In this document: in pieces, positions 53,125 to 61,842 of the stretch
Position numbering within the stretch: the first letter of the stretch is position 1
How the letters are laid out: each line of letters starts with the position of its first letter
From: Pseudobacillus wudalianchiensis
Lineage (GTDB): Bacteria; Bacillota; Bacilli; Bacillales; Domibacillaceae
DNA: 64,000 bases
Direction of reading: 5' to 3'
Assembly (NCBI RefSeq): GCF_001685015.1
Contig: NZ_MAYT01000029.1
Span: 62,001 to 126,000 of the forward strand
The notes under the pieces: generated by a model
Told to the model about the DNA's origin: nothing
Databases searched by the model: none
The model's input: the letters and a program-made list of their open reading frames with translations, nothing else
Program-made: the position numbers and the translations under genes

Positions 53125-54681
53125 ATGAGTATTTTAACAGTTGAACACTTGAGTCACGGCTTTGGAGACCGGGCTATTTTTGATAATGTATCCTTTCGGC
53201 TTCTTAAAGGCGAACATATTGGGCTAATTGGGGCCAATGGTGAAGGAAAATCCACATTTATGAATATTATTACCGGACAGCTTCAGCCAGATGAAGGAAA
53301 AATCTCTTGGGCCAAAAATGTCCGTGTCGGGTATTTGGACCAACATGCCGTCCTTCAAAAGGGAATGTCGATTCGTGATGTTCTAAAAACAGCTTTTCAG
53401 TATTTATTTGACTTAGAGACAGAGATGAATAACTTATTCGCCAAAATGGGAGAAGCTTCACCTGAAGAGCTAGAAAAACTCCTAGAAGAAACAGGTACTC
53501 TCCAAGACTTGCTAACAAATAACGACTTTTACGTTATTGATGCCAAGGTAGAAGAAATCGCCCGCGGGCTTGGTCTTGATGAAATTGGACTTGACCGTGA
53601 CGTCCACGATTTAAGCGGCGGTCAGCGGACGAAAATACTGTTAGCTAAGCTTCTGTTAGAGAAACCTGACATTCTCCTGCTCGATGAACCAACAAACTAC
53701 TTGGATGAACAGCATATTGAATGGTTAAAACGGTACCTGCAGGAATACGAAAATGCCTTTATTCTAATCTCTCATGATATTCCTTTTTTAAACAGTGTTA
53801 TTAACTTGATCTATCATATGGAAAATCAGGAGTTAAACCGCTATGCCGGCTCTTACGATGATTTCATGAAGGTATACGAAATGAAGAAGCAGCAGCTTGA
53901 AGCCGCTTATAAAAAACAGCAGCAGGAAATTGCGGATCTTAAAGACTTTGTAGCGCGTAATAAGGCAAGGGTTTCCACTAGAAATATGGCCATGTCCAGG
54001 CAGAAAAAGCTCGACAAAATGGAAGTTATTGAACTTGCACAGGAACGTCCTAAACCTGAATTTCACTTTAAAGAAGGCCGAACATCCGGCAAATTAATTT
54101 TCGAAACAAATAACCTGGTGATCGGATATAACGAGCCGTTATCTAAACCATTGAACCTGCGTATGGAACGCGGACAAAAAGTTGCTTTAACCGGCGCAAA
54201 TGGCATTGGAAAAACAACGTTACTGCGCAGTATACTTGGCGAGATCCAACCATTATCAGGAAAAGTGGAACGCGGCGAATCACTGGAAATTGGCTATTTC
54301 GAACAAGAAATCAAATCTGACAACAATCGTACGTGTATTGAAGAAATATGGAGCGAGTTCCCTTCTTTCACTCAATATGAAGTTCGTGCATCTCTTGCTA
54401 AATGCGGTTTAACGACAAAGCACATCGAAAGCAAGGTGAGCGTCTTAAGCGGTGGAGAAAAAGCAAAAGTCCGCCTCTGTAAATTGATCAATAAAGATAC
54501 AAACCTACTCGTTCTCGATGAGCCGACAAACCACTTAGATGTAGATGCAAAAGCTGAACTGCTGCGAGCTCTTCAAGCATATAAAGGCAGTATTTTACTT
54601 ATCTCCCACGAACCTGAGTTTTACCAGCAGGTCGCAACAGAAGTTTGGAACTGCGAATCGTGGACAACAAAAGTTTTTTAA
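53125..54681 (+). CDS. yfmM: ABC-F ATPase, YfmM type
   Basis: Soluble duplicated ABC protein (518 residues) without membrane domains. Cassette 1 has Walker A GANGEGKST and signature LSGGQRTKILLA with Walker B LLLDEPTNYLDE. The interdomain linker (about 235-315) is highly charged and helical (YKKQQQEIADLKDFVARNKARVSTR). Cassette 2 has GANGIGKTT, LSGGEKAKVRLC and LVLDEPTNHLDVD. ABC-F proteins act at the ribosome E-site in translation control or antibiotic protection; this branch is not a known resistance factor. YfmM lies next to yfmL in B. subtilis; here yfmL is 3 kb away. Confidence 0.88.
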   Translation: MSILTVEHLSHGFGDRAIFDNVSFRLLKGEHIGLIGANGEGKSTFMNIITGQLQPDEGKISWAKNVRVGYLDQHAVLQKGMSIRDVLKTAFQYLFDLETEMNNLFAKMGEASPEELEKLLEETGTLQDLLTNNDFYVIDAKVEEIARGLGLDEIGLDRDVHDLSGGQRTKILLAKLLLEKPDILLLDEPTNYLDEQHIEWLKRYLQEYENAFILISHDIPFLNSVINLIYHMENQELNRYAGSYDDFMKVYEMKKQQLEAAYKKQQQEIADLKDFVARNKARVSTRNMAMSRQKKLDKMEVIELAQERPKPEFHFKEGRTSGKLIFETNNLVIGYNEPLSKPLNLRMERGQKVALTGANGIGKTTLLRSILGEIQPLSGKVERGESLEIGYFEQEIKSDNNRTCIEEIWSEFPSFTQYEVRASLAKCGLTTKHIESKVSVLSGGEKAKVRLCKLINKDTNLLVLDEPTNHLDVDAKAELLRALQAYKGSILLISHEPEFYQQVATEVWNCESWTTKVF

Positions 54682-54852
54682 ATGTTGAATATCTAAACGA
54701 AAAGATGCATGTCTAAACGCTTATTTTAGTTATTGCAACAAAATTCGACAATATTCATCATCGTGTTTCGATACAATAATGGAAAAATAACCAAAATTAA
54801 GAATAAAAAAATCTGATTTCCTTTTTCTTCGGAATGAGCTCTTAAGACGTCC

Positions 54853-54914
54853 CCTGTTGAGAAGCAGGGCGGCCGCGAAAGTAACAGCTATCGAAGAAAG
54901 TGAACATATATCAA
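54853..54914 (+). repeat. Decayed copy D of the dispersed repeat
   Basis: The block CCTGTTGAGAAGCAGGGCGG aligns with CCTGACGAGAAGCGGAGTGA in copy A (35850 onward), and after a near-equal gap of 17-18 bases GAAGAAAGTGAACATATATCAAT aligns with GAAGAAAGCGAACATTTGGCAAC. The first half of the element is not seen. The rest of this 275 bp gap (54682-54956) is AT-rich with nothing else recognisable. Confidence 0.4.
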
Positions 54915-54956
54915 TCTTTATAAGATGATTAAACAACCTGTATAGAGGTGTACTAA

Positions 54957-55622
54957 ATGGCGAAAAAGATTGCTCTATCTTGGAGCGGCGGCAAAGACAG
55001 CTGCATGGCTTTAAAAAAACTAGTAGACGCTAATCATCAAGTGGTTTCTCTTATTACAACGGTTCCTAAAGAGCTGGAGCGAACATTTGCTCATGGCGAA
55101 AAAACAGAAATGATTCAAAGACAAAGTAATTCTTTATCTATTCCTTTGCACTTTATTCGCTGTTCATTCGATGATTATACCGAATCGTTTATTCAAGACT
55201 TAATTCAATTAAAAAATCAACATCATTTAGATAGTGTCGCTTTTGGGGACATTTATCTTGAGGGTCATCGGGAATGGGGAGAAAATGTGGCCGCCGCGGC
55301 TGGATTAGAAGCTCTCTTTCCCCTTTGGTGCCAACAGCAAGACAGCCTTAGCCTGCTTTCCTCCTTTATCCAATCGGGGCACAAAGCAGCCGTTATCCGC
55401 ATACGGGAAGACTCACTAGATGACTCGTGGCTCGGAAAAGAACTGGATGATGACTTTTTTAACAACATTCAGAAGCAGACTGTTTGCCCACTTGGAGAAA
55501 ACGGGGAATATCATACATTTGTTTATGACGGACCTCTCTTTCAGTCCCCTGTATCATTTACTCGCGGACAAGTCCTTTCAGAAGGTGCCAGCAAGCGGCT
55601 AGAGATCCATCCGCTCGTTTGA
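54957..55622 (+). CDS. Dph6-like ATP-pyrophosphatase (adenine nucleotide alpha-hydrolase fold)
   Basis: 221-residue N-type ATP pyrophosphatase resembling eukaryotic/archaeal diphthine-ammonia ligase. The PP-motif SWSGGKDSCMALKK lies at the N-terminus and the family C-terminal motif GENGEYHTFVYDGPLF near residue 185; YLEGHREWGENVA matches the middle. Bacteria have no diphthamide, so the true substrate is unknown; roles in B12 or amide formation have been suggested for relatives. It is followed 29 bp later by the PP2C gene, so they may be co-transcribed. Confidence 0.85.
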   Translation: MAKKIALSWSGGKDSCMALKKLVDANHQVVSLITTVPKELERTFAHGEKTEMIQRQSNSLSIPLHFIRCSFDDYTESFIQDLIQLKNQHHLDSVAFGDIYLEGHREWGENVAAAAGLEALFPLWCQQQDSLSLLSSFIQSGHKAAVIRIREDSLDDSWLGKELDDDFFNNIQKQTVCPLGENGEYHTFVYDGPLFQSPVSFTRGQVLSEGASKRLEIHPLV

Positions 55623-55651
55623 TGAATCGGTAGGCAAAGGGGGGTTCGGCG

Positions 55652-57589
55652 ATGCCAAAACGTGTACAACAGACAGAAAAAAAAGCGTTTCTTTATATCC
55701 TGTTTTCCCTTGCTTTATTTATTTCGCTCATTAGTTTTTTTGACTTCTTTACTTCTATATATGAGCCCTTAAAAGGCAATTTCAGAGTGATTCATTTAGT
55801 GTTGGAGCTTATGAGTATCGCCGTCTCAGCCATTATCGCAAGCAATGGCTGGGTGGCCTTTACCCATACTCTCGCTATGAATCGCCTGCTATTTTCAAGC
55901 GCCTTCATCGCTGTAGCCTTTTTTAATTTAATGCACATTTTGACGTTCGATGGAACGACAGCCTTTATCGAAATTCATGTTACTTCCTTAACAGTGTGGT
56001 TTTTGATACTTGGCCGTCTAGTTGAATCTATTTCCCTTACCTTTATTGTGGTTTATTCTTGTAAAGGGGCCGCCCCGCGTTCACTGCGCTGGCTAACTTA
56101 TAACGGCTTCCTGTTGTTAGCTATTGTCACTTCTATCATCGTCATCTTGTACGCCGATCATTTGCCGCTTCTCTTAAAAGATGGAAGACCCACACTAGTT
56201 AAAACGGCAATCGAGTACTTTTTTATCATCATTCACATTTTAATTTTAATAAAAGCCTTCACCATTTACAGAAAAGAGAAAAAGATAGAGTTTTTACTTA
56301 TTATCCTTTCCTCCTATTCTTTAATTCTTTCTTCTTGGCTAATGACCATCTATCTTTCTCCTGATGGCTATCGCAGCTTTGCTGGACATGTCTTTAAAGT
56401 ATTAGGCTATCTTTTTCTTGTGAACATTATTTTTAAAGTCAACATCGAACATCCATTTGAGCAAGTAAAGGAATTTAGCAAAAGAAATCAGCTGCTGCTT
56501 GATAGTGTAGGAGAAGGAATCTATGGACTTGACAGTGAAGGACGCACGATATTTATTAATAAATCCGCTCTTCGTATGCTTGGCTATACAGAACAAGAAG
56601 TAATGGGCCGAAAACTCCATTATTTGATCCACCATAAAAAAGAGAACGGATTCCCCTCACCGCCTAGGGAATGTCCTATTTTTAGGACGAACTTGGATGG
56701 ACGTAACCGCAGACAGGAATCTTATTTCTGGCGTAAAGATGGAACAGGCTTTCCTGTTATTTTAGAAGCTCGTGCTCTATTACAAGATGACGATATTATC
56801 GGCACGGTCACGACATTTATAGACTTAACAGAAACACGAAAGCTAAAAAAGCTTGAGTTAGAAAAACAGGCCGTTGATGTTGAACTGGAGCTCGCCGCAA
56901 CTGTTCAGCAGTCTCTTCTTCCGAAATTTGAACATATTCCTCCAGGTGTAGACCTCGGTGGAGTTAGCGTGCCGTATCGAAAATTAAGTGGAGACTTTTA
57001 TAAGGCCGTGTTTCAAGGAAGCCAGCTCGTGTTCGGAGTAGCGGATATATGCGGCAAAGGGGTTCCCGCCGCTATTGAAATGGCAATGATGACTTATTCC
57101 ATGGAGCAGTTTAACCATCTGAAAGTAGAGCCGCATCATGTAATGGAAAGCTTAAATCGCTTTGCGGTCAAATATATGAGCGATTCTTCCTTTGTCACGA
57201 TGTTTTTCGGCAATTATGATATCCGCACCTCTATTTTTTCATATAGCAATGCCGGTCATGAACCAGCTTTATTATTTAGAGAGCGTACTGGCGAGTTTTT
57301 TGAATTGTCGACCAACAATCCCATCCTCGGTATCATGGAAAATTCCGTCTATGAAACGAAAGAGATTCATATAGAATCTGGCGACATTCTGCTTCTTTAT
57401 ACGGATGGCTTAACAGAAAATCGAGCTTCTAATTCTCCTGATGATAATAAAAGGCTGCGGCGGCTTTTACTCCATGCCGACCGCACACTTTCTGCGCGAG
57501 AGCTTTCGAAAACACTTCTGCGTTTAATGAATCAAGACGGTCATCCTATTACCGACGACCAAACGTTATTAATATTTAAAAAACTATAA
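55652..57589 (+). CDS. Membrane-bound PAS-PP2C (SpoIIE/RsbU-type) phosphatase with MASE3-like sensor
   Basis: 645 residues. Eight or so hydrophobic helices (about 12-270) form a MASE3-like membrane sensor; a PAS domain follows (about 275-395; LLDSVGEGIYGLDSEGRTIFINKSALRMLGY), then a PP2C phosphatase (about 420-643). Metal-site acidic residues are present in SGDFYKAV, ADICGKGVPAA, LYTDGLTEN and ITDDQTLLIF. Such enzymes dephosphorylate anti-anti-sigma factors (as RsbP and RsbU do for sigma-B). No STAS or kinase gene is adjacent, so its target lies elsewhere. AAGGGGGG precedes the ATG. Confidence 0.9.
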   Translation: MPKRVQQTEKKAFLYILFSLALFISLISFFDFFTSIYEPLKGNFRVIHLVLELMSIAVSAIIASNGWVAFTHTLAMNRLLFSSAFIAVAFFNLMHILTFDGTTAFIEIHVTSLTVWFLILGRLVESISLTFIVVYSCKGAAPRSLRWLTYNGFLLLAIVTSIIVILYADHLPLLLKDGRPTLVKTAIEYFFIIIHILILIKAFTIYRKEKKIEFLLIILSSYSLILSSWLMTIYLSPDGYRSFAGHVFKVLGYLFLVNIIFKVNIEHPFEQVKEFSKRNQLLLDSVGEGIYGLDSEGRTIFINKSALRMLGYTEQEVMGRKLHYLIHHKKENGFPSPPRECPIFRTNLDGRNRRQESYFWRKDGTGFPVILEARALLQDDDIIGTVTTFIDLTETRKLKKLELEKQAVDVELELAATVQQSLLPKFEHIPPGVDLGGVSVPYRKLSGDFYKAVFQGSQLVFGVADICGKGVPAAIEMAMMTYSMEQFNHLKVEPHHVMESLNRFAVKYMSDSSFVTMFFGNYDIRTSIFSYSNAGHEPALLFRERTGEFFELSTNNPILGIMENSVYETKEIHIESGDILLLYTDGLTENRASNSPDDNKRLRRLLLHADRTLSARELSKTLLRLMNQDGHPITDDQTLLIFKKL

Positions 57590-57600
57590 AGAATCAATAG

Positions 57601-57737
57601 TTATATACCATCAGGCTGATTGAAAACGCTTGTCTTTCAGGGCGCGAAACCTGACAGGGAGCAGAGTGACCATCAAGTCATGAGCACGCAGGCAGGCGAG
57701 CAACAAAGAAAGCGAGCGCTTGCCAACAGCCTGAAGA
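57601..57737 (+). repeat. Dispersed intergenic repeat, copy B
   Basis: Starts 12 bp after the PP2C gene. Body 57601-57683 matches copy A at about 74 of 83 positions. A 27-base segment (57684-57710) is longer than in A; then the tail AGCGAGCGCTTGCCAACAGCCTG (57711-57733) ends in a terminator. CAGGCTG-A-TTG at 57612-57622 can pair with CAACAGCCTG at 57724-57733, closing the element, and TCAGG/CCTGA and TGAC/GTCA give smaller internal stems. It is noncoding: no long frame is conserved with copy A. Confidence 0.75.
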
Positions 57738-57767
57738 GCCGACAATTATTTGTCGGCTCTTCTTTTG
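57733..57767. terminator. Terminator after repeat B, overlapping the helicase gene end
   Basis: GAAGAGCCGACAA and TTGTCGGCTCTTC form a 13 bp stem; the yfmL stop codon lies in the loop. T-run on the plus side. Confidence 0.85.
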
Positions 57768-58915
57768 TTACTTACTGGTCTTTCTACTGCATCAACAGGC
57801 TTTCCTTTAAAAAACTCTTTCTTGACGAGCTGAATGCCTAGTTCTTTCGCTATTTTCTTTAAGTCCCGCTCTTCCCTTTCCGTTATGAGCGTAATAACAG
57901 TGCCGGCCTGGCCGGAACGCCCTGTCCGCCCCGCTCTATGTGTGTATTGCGTTGCATCTTTAGGCATATCAAACTGCAGCACATGGCTTAATCCTTTAAT
58001 ATCTAAACCTCTCGCTGCCACGTCTGTCGCAAATAGTAACGTTAGCTTCCCCTCTCGAAATTGCTTTAAGGCATTTGCCCGTTCTTGTTTCCCTAATTCA
58101 CTGTGAAGAATGCCATTGGTAAATCCCTTGTAAGCAAGCTTTTCTGAAAAAACATTGACTTCGCCAATATCTTTAACAAATGCCAGCATTCTCTCTGGGT
58201 CAAAGCCGCGCATAATCCGCTCGACGAATATGTTTTTCTCTCGGCGGTCGCACACAAAATAAAAATGGTCCACTTGAGAAGCAGGCAACTCTTTCTTTTC
58301 AACCTTAATCACCTGAGGATTTTTCATCCACTCTTTTGCCAGAACAGCTGTTTTTTCCGGCATCGTCGCTGAAAATAAAACAAGCTGACGATCCTTCATG
58401 GTGGACTTAATAATGGCTTCTAGCCCCTTTATATGCTCTGGAACGAGCAATTGATCCCCCTCATCTAGAACTAATAGCTTTACTTCATGCATTTTTAATT
58501 TTTTCATTTGAATAAGCTCGTGAATTCGTCCTGGCGTGCCAGCGACGACTTGCGGCTGTTTTTTCAGCTTTTCCAGCTGACGCTTAACATTCGCTCCACC
58601 GATAAAAGCAGCACTCGTAATGCCGCCGCCCCACTGGCGAATTTCATCGGAAATCTGCATAACAAGCTCCCTTGAAGAAGCGAGAACAACTGCTTGTACA
58701 GCTTTTTTAGCAGGATCCACCTTTTCAAGCAGCGGCAGTAAATAGGCAAGTGTTTTCCCTGTACCGGTCGGCGACTCTGCAATGACATCCGCCCCCTCAA
58801 GAATAACAGGCACTGCTTTTTCCTGAATAGGCGTCGGTGCTAGAAAGCCTGCTTTCTCCCAAGCTTCTTGTAAAAATGGTTTCATTGTATTTAAAGCAGA
58901 AAATTGTGTAGTCAT
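57746..58915 (-). CDS. yfmL: DEAD-box RNA helicase YfmL (DEGD variant)
   Basis: 389-residue ATP-dependent RNA helicase linked in Bacillus to ribosome assembly and cold. Motifs in order: Q motif PTPIQEKAVP, I ESPTGTGKT, Ia LASSRELVMQ, Ib TPGRIHEL, II LVLDEGDQLL, III FSATMP, IV-V LLFATDVAARGLDI, VI YTHRAGRTGRSG. Motif II is DEGD instead of DEAD (B. subtilis YfmL has DETD as I recall), and the protein has no long C-terminal RNA-binding tail. AAAAGGAG precedes the ATG. Confidence 0.92.
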   Translation of the reverse strand: MTTQFSALNTMKPFLQEAWEKAGFLAPTPIQEKAVPVILEGADVIAESPTGTGKTLAYLLPLLEKVDPAKKAVQAVVLASSRELVMQISDEIRQWGGGITSAAFIGGANVKRQLEKLKKQPQVVAGTPGRIHELIQMKKLKMHEVKLLVLDEGDQLLVPEHIKGLEAIIKSTMKDRQLVLFSATMPEKTAVLAKEWMKNPQVIKVEKKELPASQVDHFYFVCDRREKNIFVERIMRGFDPERMLAFVKDIGEVNVFSEKLAYKGFTNGILHSELGKQERANALKQFREGKLTLLFATDVAARGLDIKGLSHVLQFDMPKDATQYTHRAGRTGRSGQAGTVITLITEREERDLKKIAKELGIQLVKKEFFKGKPVDAVERPVSNKRRADK

Positions 58916-59078
58916 ATAAACTCCTTTTTCTTCACCGCTCTTACTGGTGTCGTTGTTCTTCCATTATGAAAAACTTTTGTGATTTTCGCAATCCCCGGCT
59001 AAAAGGTTTTAACTCCTAAAAAAAGTGGAATGAATGTTTAGGCAGTTTTTTAGATTATCAGCTAAAGGAGAAAAAATA

Positions 59079-61073
59079 ATGAACAACAAGAAATCACTTA
59101 AAATAACGCACTGTCGCTTTCTCAAAAAAACGCTCACAGCTTTTTTATTGTTCACCTCTACCCTTCTTCCTGTGACTGCGTCGGCGGATTCTGAAAAGGG
59201 AACGATGATGATTCTTTCCTTTGATGGAATGCGGCATGACTTTGCGGAGAAATACATAGAGGATGGCAGCATGCCCCACTTAAAAAAGTTAAAAAAAGAA
59301 GGCTCTTATGCTGAAAACATAACAACCGTTTTCCCTTCTTTGACGGCTGCTTCTCATGCCTCTATTGCGACGGGGGCTAAGCCGGAAAAAACGGGCTTCG
59401 TCAGCAACGAATTTCATTATAAAGGACGTAAATTAACGAATACGAAAGATGCTTTCAACGCAACAATCAAGGTAGCTCCTCTTTGGAGAGAAGCTAAGCG
59501 GCAAGGAAAAGTAACAGCCGCGGTCGGATTCCCTGGCTCCAACCCAAAACAGAAAAATGAGGCTGACTATTCCATTTATTATGGGAACGTGCTTGCTGAA
59601 AGTGATTATCGTAAGCTCCATTTTAAACCAGTGAAGCACTTGAAAAACGCACCTAAGAGCTTTTCCGAACCTCAAGCTGCAGCGATAAAAATCAAGTTAA
59701 AAGGAAAGAAGGATGTTCTTTTACATATTCTAGCCATTGATTCTTCAGATAATAACCAAAAAGATTATGATCGTTTCTATTTATCTGAGAATCTATCTTT
59801 TTCGAAACAGGCAGCTTCTGCTAGTCTCAATAAATGGGGGCATATGCCTTTGCACGTTAAAAATGCCGATACAGCTGGATTTATATTTAAGGTAAAAGGC
59901 AGCAAGAAAACACTGGACGATATTAAACTTTATCGAACAGCAGTAACGACTGGGCAGATTAAAGGTCCCGACGGCTTTAAAGAAGAAATTGTCAAGCAGT
60001 TCGGCTTTTTTCCTGATCAAGATGATCTCCCTTCCTATCAGAAGGGCTGGATTTCACGAAAGGAATATGAAGAAATTAACGAAAACTTCTCTAACTGGAT
60101 GCTAGAAACCTCGTTATTTATTAAAGAAAAATACAAGCCAGATTTGCTTATGTTTTACGAACCGCATATCGACTTGGAGGAACATACATTCTTGTTAACG
60201 GACCCGCGCCAGCCTGGTTACAGTAAAAAAACAGTGGAACAATATGAGTCTCACATTAAATGGGCGTATAAGCAAGCCGATGACGTAATCGGGAAAACGA
60301 TGGATGCTATGACAAAGGCAGATCAATTATTTATCGTCTCAGACCATGGGATGGAGCCCATTCATTCACGCTTATCACCTAACTATGAGCTGAAGAAGGC
60401 TGGTCTTCTACAGGTTGATGAAAAGGGAAACGTCGACCTTTCGAAGTCAAAAGCATACGCTGTAGCCAGTGGATCTATCGCTCATGTGTACATTAATTTA
60501 AAAGGTCGAGAAAAAGGCGGGATTGTCGAGCCGAAAGAATACGAGGACGTCCAAAACCGAATCGCACAGGCATTTAAAGAGATTAAAGACGAAAGAAAAT
60601 TAGCTTCCCGGAAAGAATTATTAAAGAGTCATTATAAAGAGTGGCGTCACGGCGAACATGGATGGGATGAAACAAAGGATACGCTCGTTAGCTTCTTTGA
60701 CATCTTACGAGATAGGAAAGAAAATCCTTACGAAAAAATTATGGAAACAGACCGAAAAAAGGCTGACAGCTTCAATGATCCAAACGCTGGAGATATCGTG
60801 TTAGCAGCAGCCCCTGGTTATTTGATGGGCAAAGATGCTAAAAAAGCTATTGAACCAACAGTCGAGCTTGGCAGTCACGGGGGCAACCCAGAGAGAAAAG
60901 AGCTTGAGCCTGTCTTCTATGCTTATGGAAAAGGGCTCAGCCATGGCAAGATAAAGAAGCATATATCTACTATCGATATTGCCCCAACTGTTTATGAATT
61001 AATGGATCTCCAACCTCCTGCTTTCATAGACGGAAAACCGATTAAAGCATTAGTAAAAAAACAGACCCATTAA
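59079..61073 (+). CDS. Secreted nucleotide pyrophosphatase/phosphodiesterase (alkaline phosphatase superfamily)
   Basis: About 664 residues. A signal peptide (KKTLTAFLLFTSTLLPVTASA near residues 15-34) directs export. The metal/nucleophile motif is LSFDGMRHDFA, with the threonine nucleophile in TVFPSLTAASHASIATG. Metal ligands follow: YEPHIDLEEH, VSDHGMEP and GSHGGNPE. An unusual roughly 130-residue insert (about 180-310) separates the first two regions. Likely hydrolyses phosphodiesters or nucleotide pyrophosphates outside the cell. AAAGGAG supports the ATG at 59079 over earlier codons. Confidence 0.88.
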   Translation: MNNKKSLKITHCRFLKKTLTAFLLFTSTLLPVTASADSEKGTMMILSFDGMRHDFAEKYIEDGSMPHLKKLKKEGSYAENITTVFPSLTAASHASIATGAKPEKTGFVSNEFHYKGRKLTNTKDAFNATIKVAPLWREAKRQGKVTAAVGFPGSNPKQKNEADYSIYYGNVLAESDYRKLHFKPVKHLKNAPKSFSEPQAAAIKIKLKGKKDVLLHILAIDSSDNNQKDYDRFYLSENLSFSKQAASASLNKWGHMPLHVKNADTAGFIFKVKGSKKTLDDIKLYRTAVTTGQIKGPDGFKEEIVKQFGFFPDQDDLPSYQKGWISRKEYEEINENFSNWMLETSLFIKEKYKPDLLMFYEPHIDLEEHTFLLTDPRQPGYSKKTVEQYESHIKWAYKQADDVIGKTMDAMTKADQLFIVSDHGMEPIHSRLSPNYELKKAGLLQVDEKGNVDLSKSKAYAVASGSIAHVYINLKGREKGGIVEPKEYEDVQNRIAQAFKEIKDERKLASRKELLKSHYKEWRHGEHGWDETKDTLVSFFDILRDRKENPYEKIMETDRKKADSFNDPNAGDIVLAAAPGYLMGKDAKKAIEPTVELGSHGGNPERKELEPVFYAYGKGLSHGKIKKHISTIDIAPTVYELMDLQPPAFIDGKPIKALVKKQTH

Positions 61074-61089
61074 TTGGGTCTGTCTTTTT
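61061..61089 (+). terminator. Terminator overlapping the phosphodiesterase stop codon
   Basis: ACAGACCCA and TGGGTCTGT pair around the stop codon and are followed by a T-run. Confidence 0.9.
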
Positions 61090-61128
61090 ATGTTATCGAT
61101 AAAGTCTCTTTGGGAACAAGTTGCAAAT

Positions 61129-61192
61129 CCTCGCTAGAAGTGACAATTTTAAGCACCTCAGGTAGGTGAAAGCGAGCGTTTGTCAATAGTCT
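61129..61192 (+). repeat. Decayed copy C of the dispersed repeat
   Basis: The tail AGCGAGCGTTTGTCAATAGTCT (61171-61192) differs from the copy B tail at four or five positions. Upstream, CCTCGCTAGAAGTGAC is a weaker match to the CCTGACGAGAAGCGGAGTGAC block of copy A at a similar distance. As in A and B, it stops directly at a terminator hairpin. The first half of the element is not recognised. Confidence 0.45.
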
Positions 61193-61226
61193 AAAAAAAC
61201 AGGCCTGTTCATTAGGCCTGTTTTTT
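61193..61226. terminator. Bidirectional terminator before the stress gene end
   Basis: AAAAAACAGGCCT and AGGCCTGTTTTTT pair with an 8-base loop; works on both strands and lies 9 bp past the minus-strand stress gene. Confidence 0.88.
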
Positions 61227-61234
61227 CACATGGA

Positions 61235-61801
61235 TTATAAACCTCTATTGTCGAGGCGATTATCTGAATTCAAGCCGTCGAGATCATGATCTCCGCGCAT
61301 GACCATCCGATCTGTGCCTGTTCCTAAGTCATGAGTATCTCTGTTGACGACCCCTGCATCACGGTCTACTAATACAAGCATTTTTCCTTCTTTTACATAC
61401 TCATTGTAGCGGTCTGCATCCTCTTCTGGAATGCCGAGACCGATTAAAGCACCAGTTAACCCTCCAGCTCCGGCTCCAGCGGCTGCACCTGTAAGGCCAG
61501 CTACAATTGGACCAGCTGCTATAATCGGACCGATCCCAGGAATAGCAAGTGCTCCAGCACCAGCAGCTACACCCGCCAAACCACCGAGGATGCCTCCAGT
61601 AGCCGCTCCTGTTGCTGCTCCTTCTTCAGCTTTTGTATCAGTTGTTTCTTCTACATATTCTACGTCATCACGTTCTTTACTAATAACGGAGATTTCATCT
61701 GCACGATAGCCTTGGCGTTTTAAATCCTCAATTGCCTCTACAGCTTCTGTATGATTATCATAAACACCAACAATTTGTTTTTCGTTACCATGATTCATCA
61801 T
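61235..61801 (-). CDS. General stress protein 17M-like, glycine/alanine-rich
   Basis: About 188 residues. The N-terminal YflT-like domain (QIVGVYDNHTEAVEAIEDLKRQGYRADEI) leads into a hydrophobic Gly/Ala-rich middle (about 65-125: GAATGAATGGILGGLAGVAAG and repeats), then GIPEEDADRYNEYVKEGKMLVLVD and an Asp/Arg-rich tail. The Gly-zipper-like middle suggests membrane association. AAAGGAG precedes the double ATG at 61801. The sigma-B-type promoter upstream links it to the two YflT genes at 36-38 kb. Confidence 0.88.
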   Translation of the reverse strand: MMNHGNEKQIVGVYDNHTEAVEAIEDLKRQGYRADEISVISKERDDVEYVEETTDTKAEEGAATGAATGGILGGLAGVAAGAGALAIPGIGPIIAAGPIVAGLTGAAAGAGAGGLTGALIGLGIPEEDADRYNEYVKEGKMLVLVDRDAGVVNRDTHDLGTGTDRMVMRGDHDLDGLNSDNRLDNRGL

Positions 61802-61842
61802 ATTGCATTCACTCCTTTGTTTTTTCGTTGTACATCCCCTGT

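Noticed and set aside
53125-54681. ABC-F protein as an antibiotic resistance factor
   Set aside because: The sequence and the nearby yfmL point to the housekeeping YfmM branch, not to Vga/Lsa/Msr-type resistance proteins.
61431-61709. 92-codon Pro/Ala-rich plus-strand frame
   Set aside because: It is the antisense image of the Gly/Ala-rich middle of the 17M-like stress protein; composition explains the open frame.
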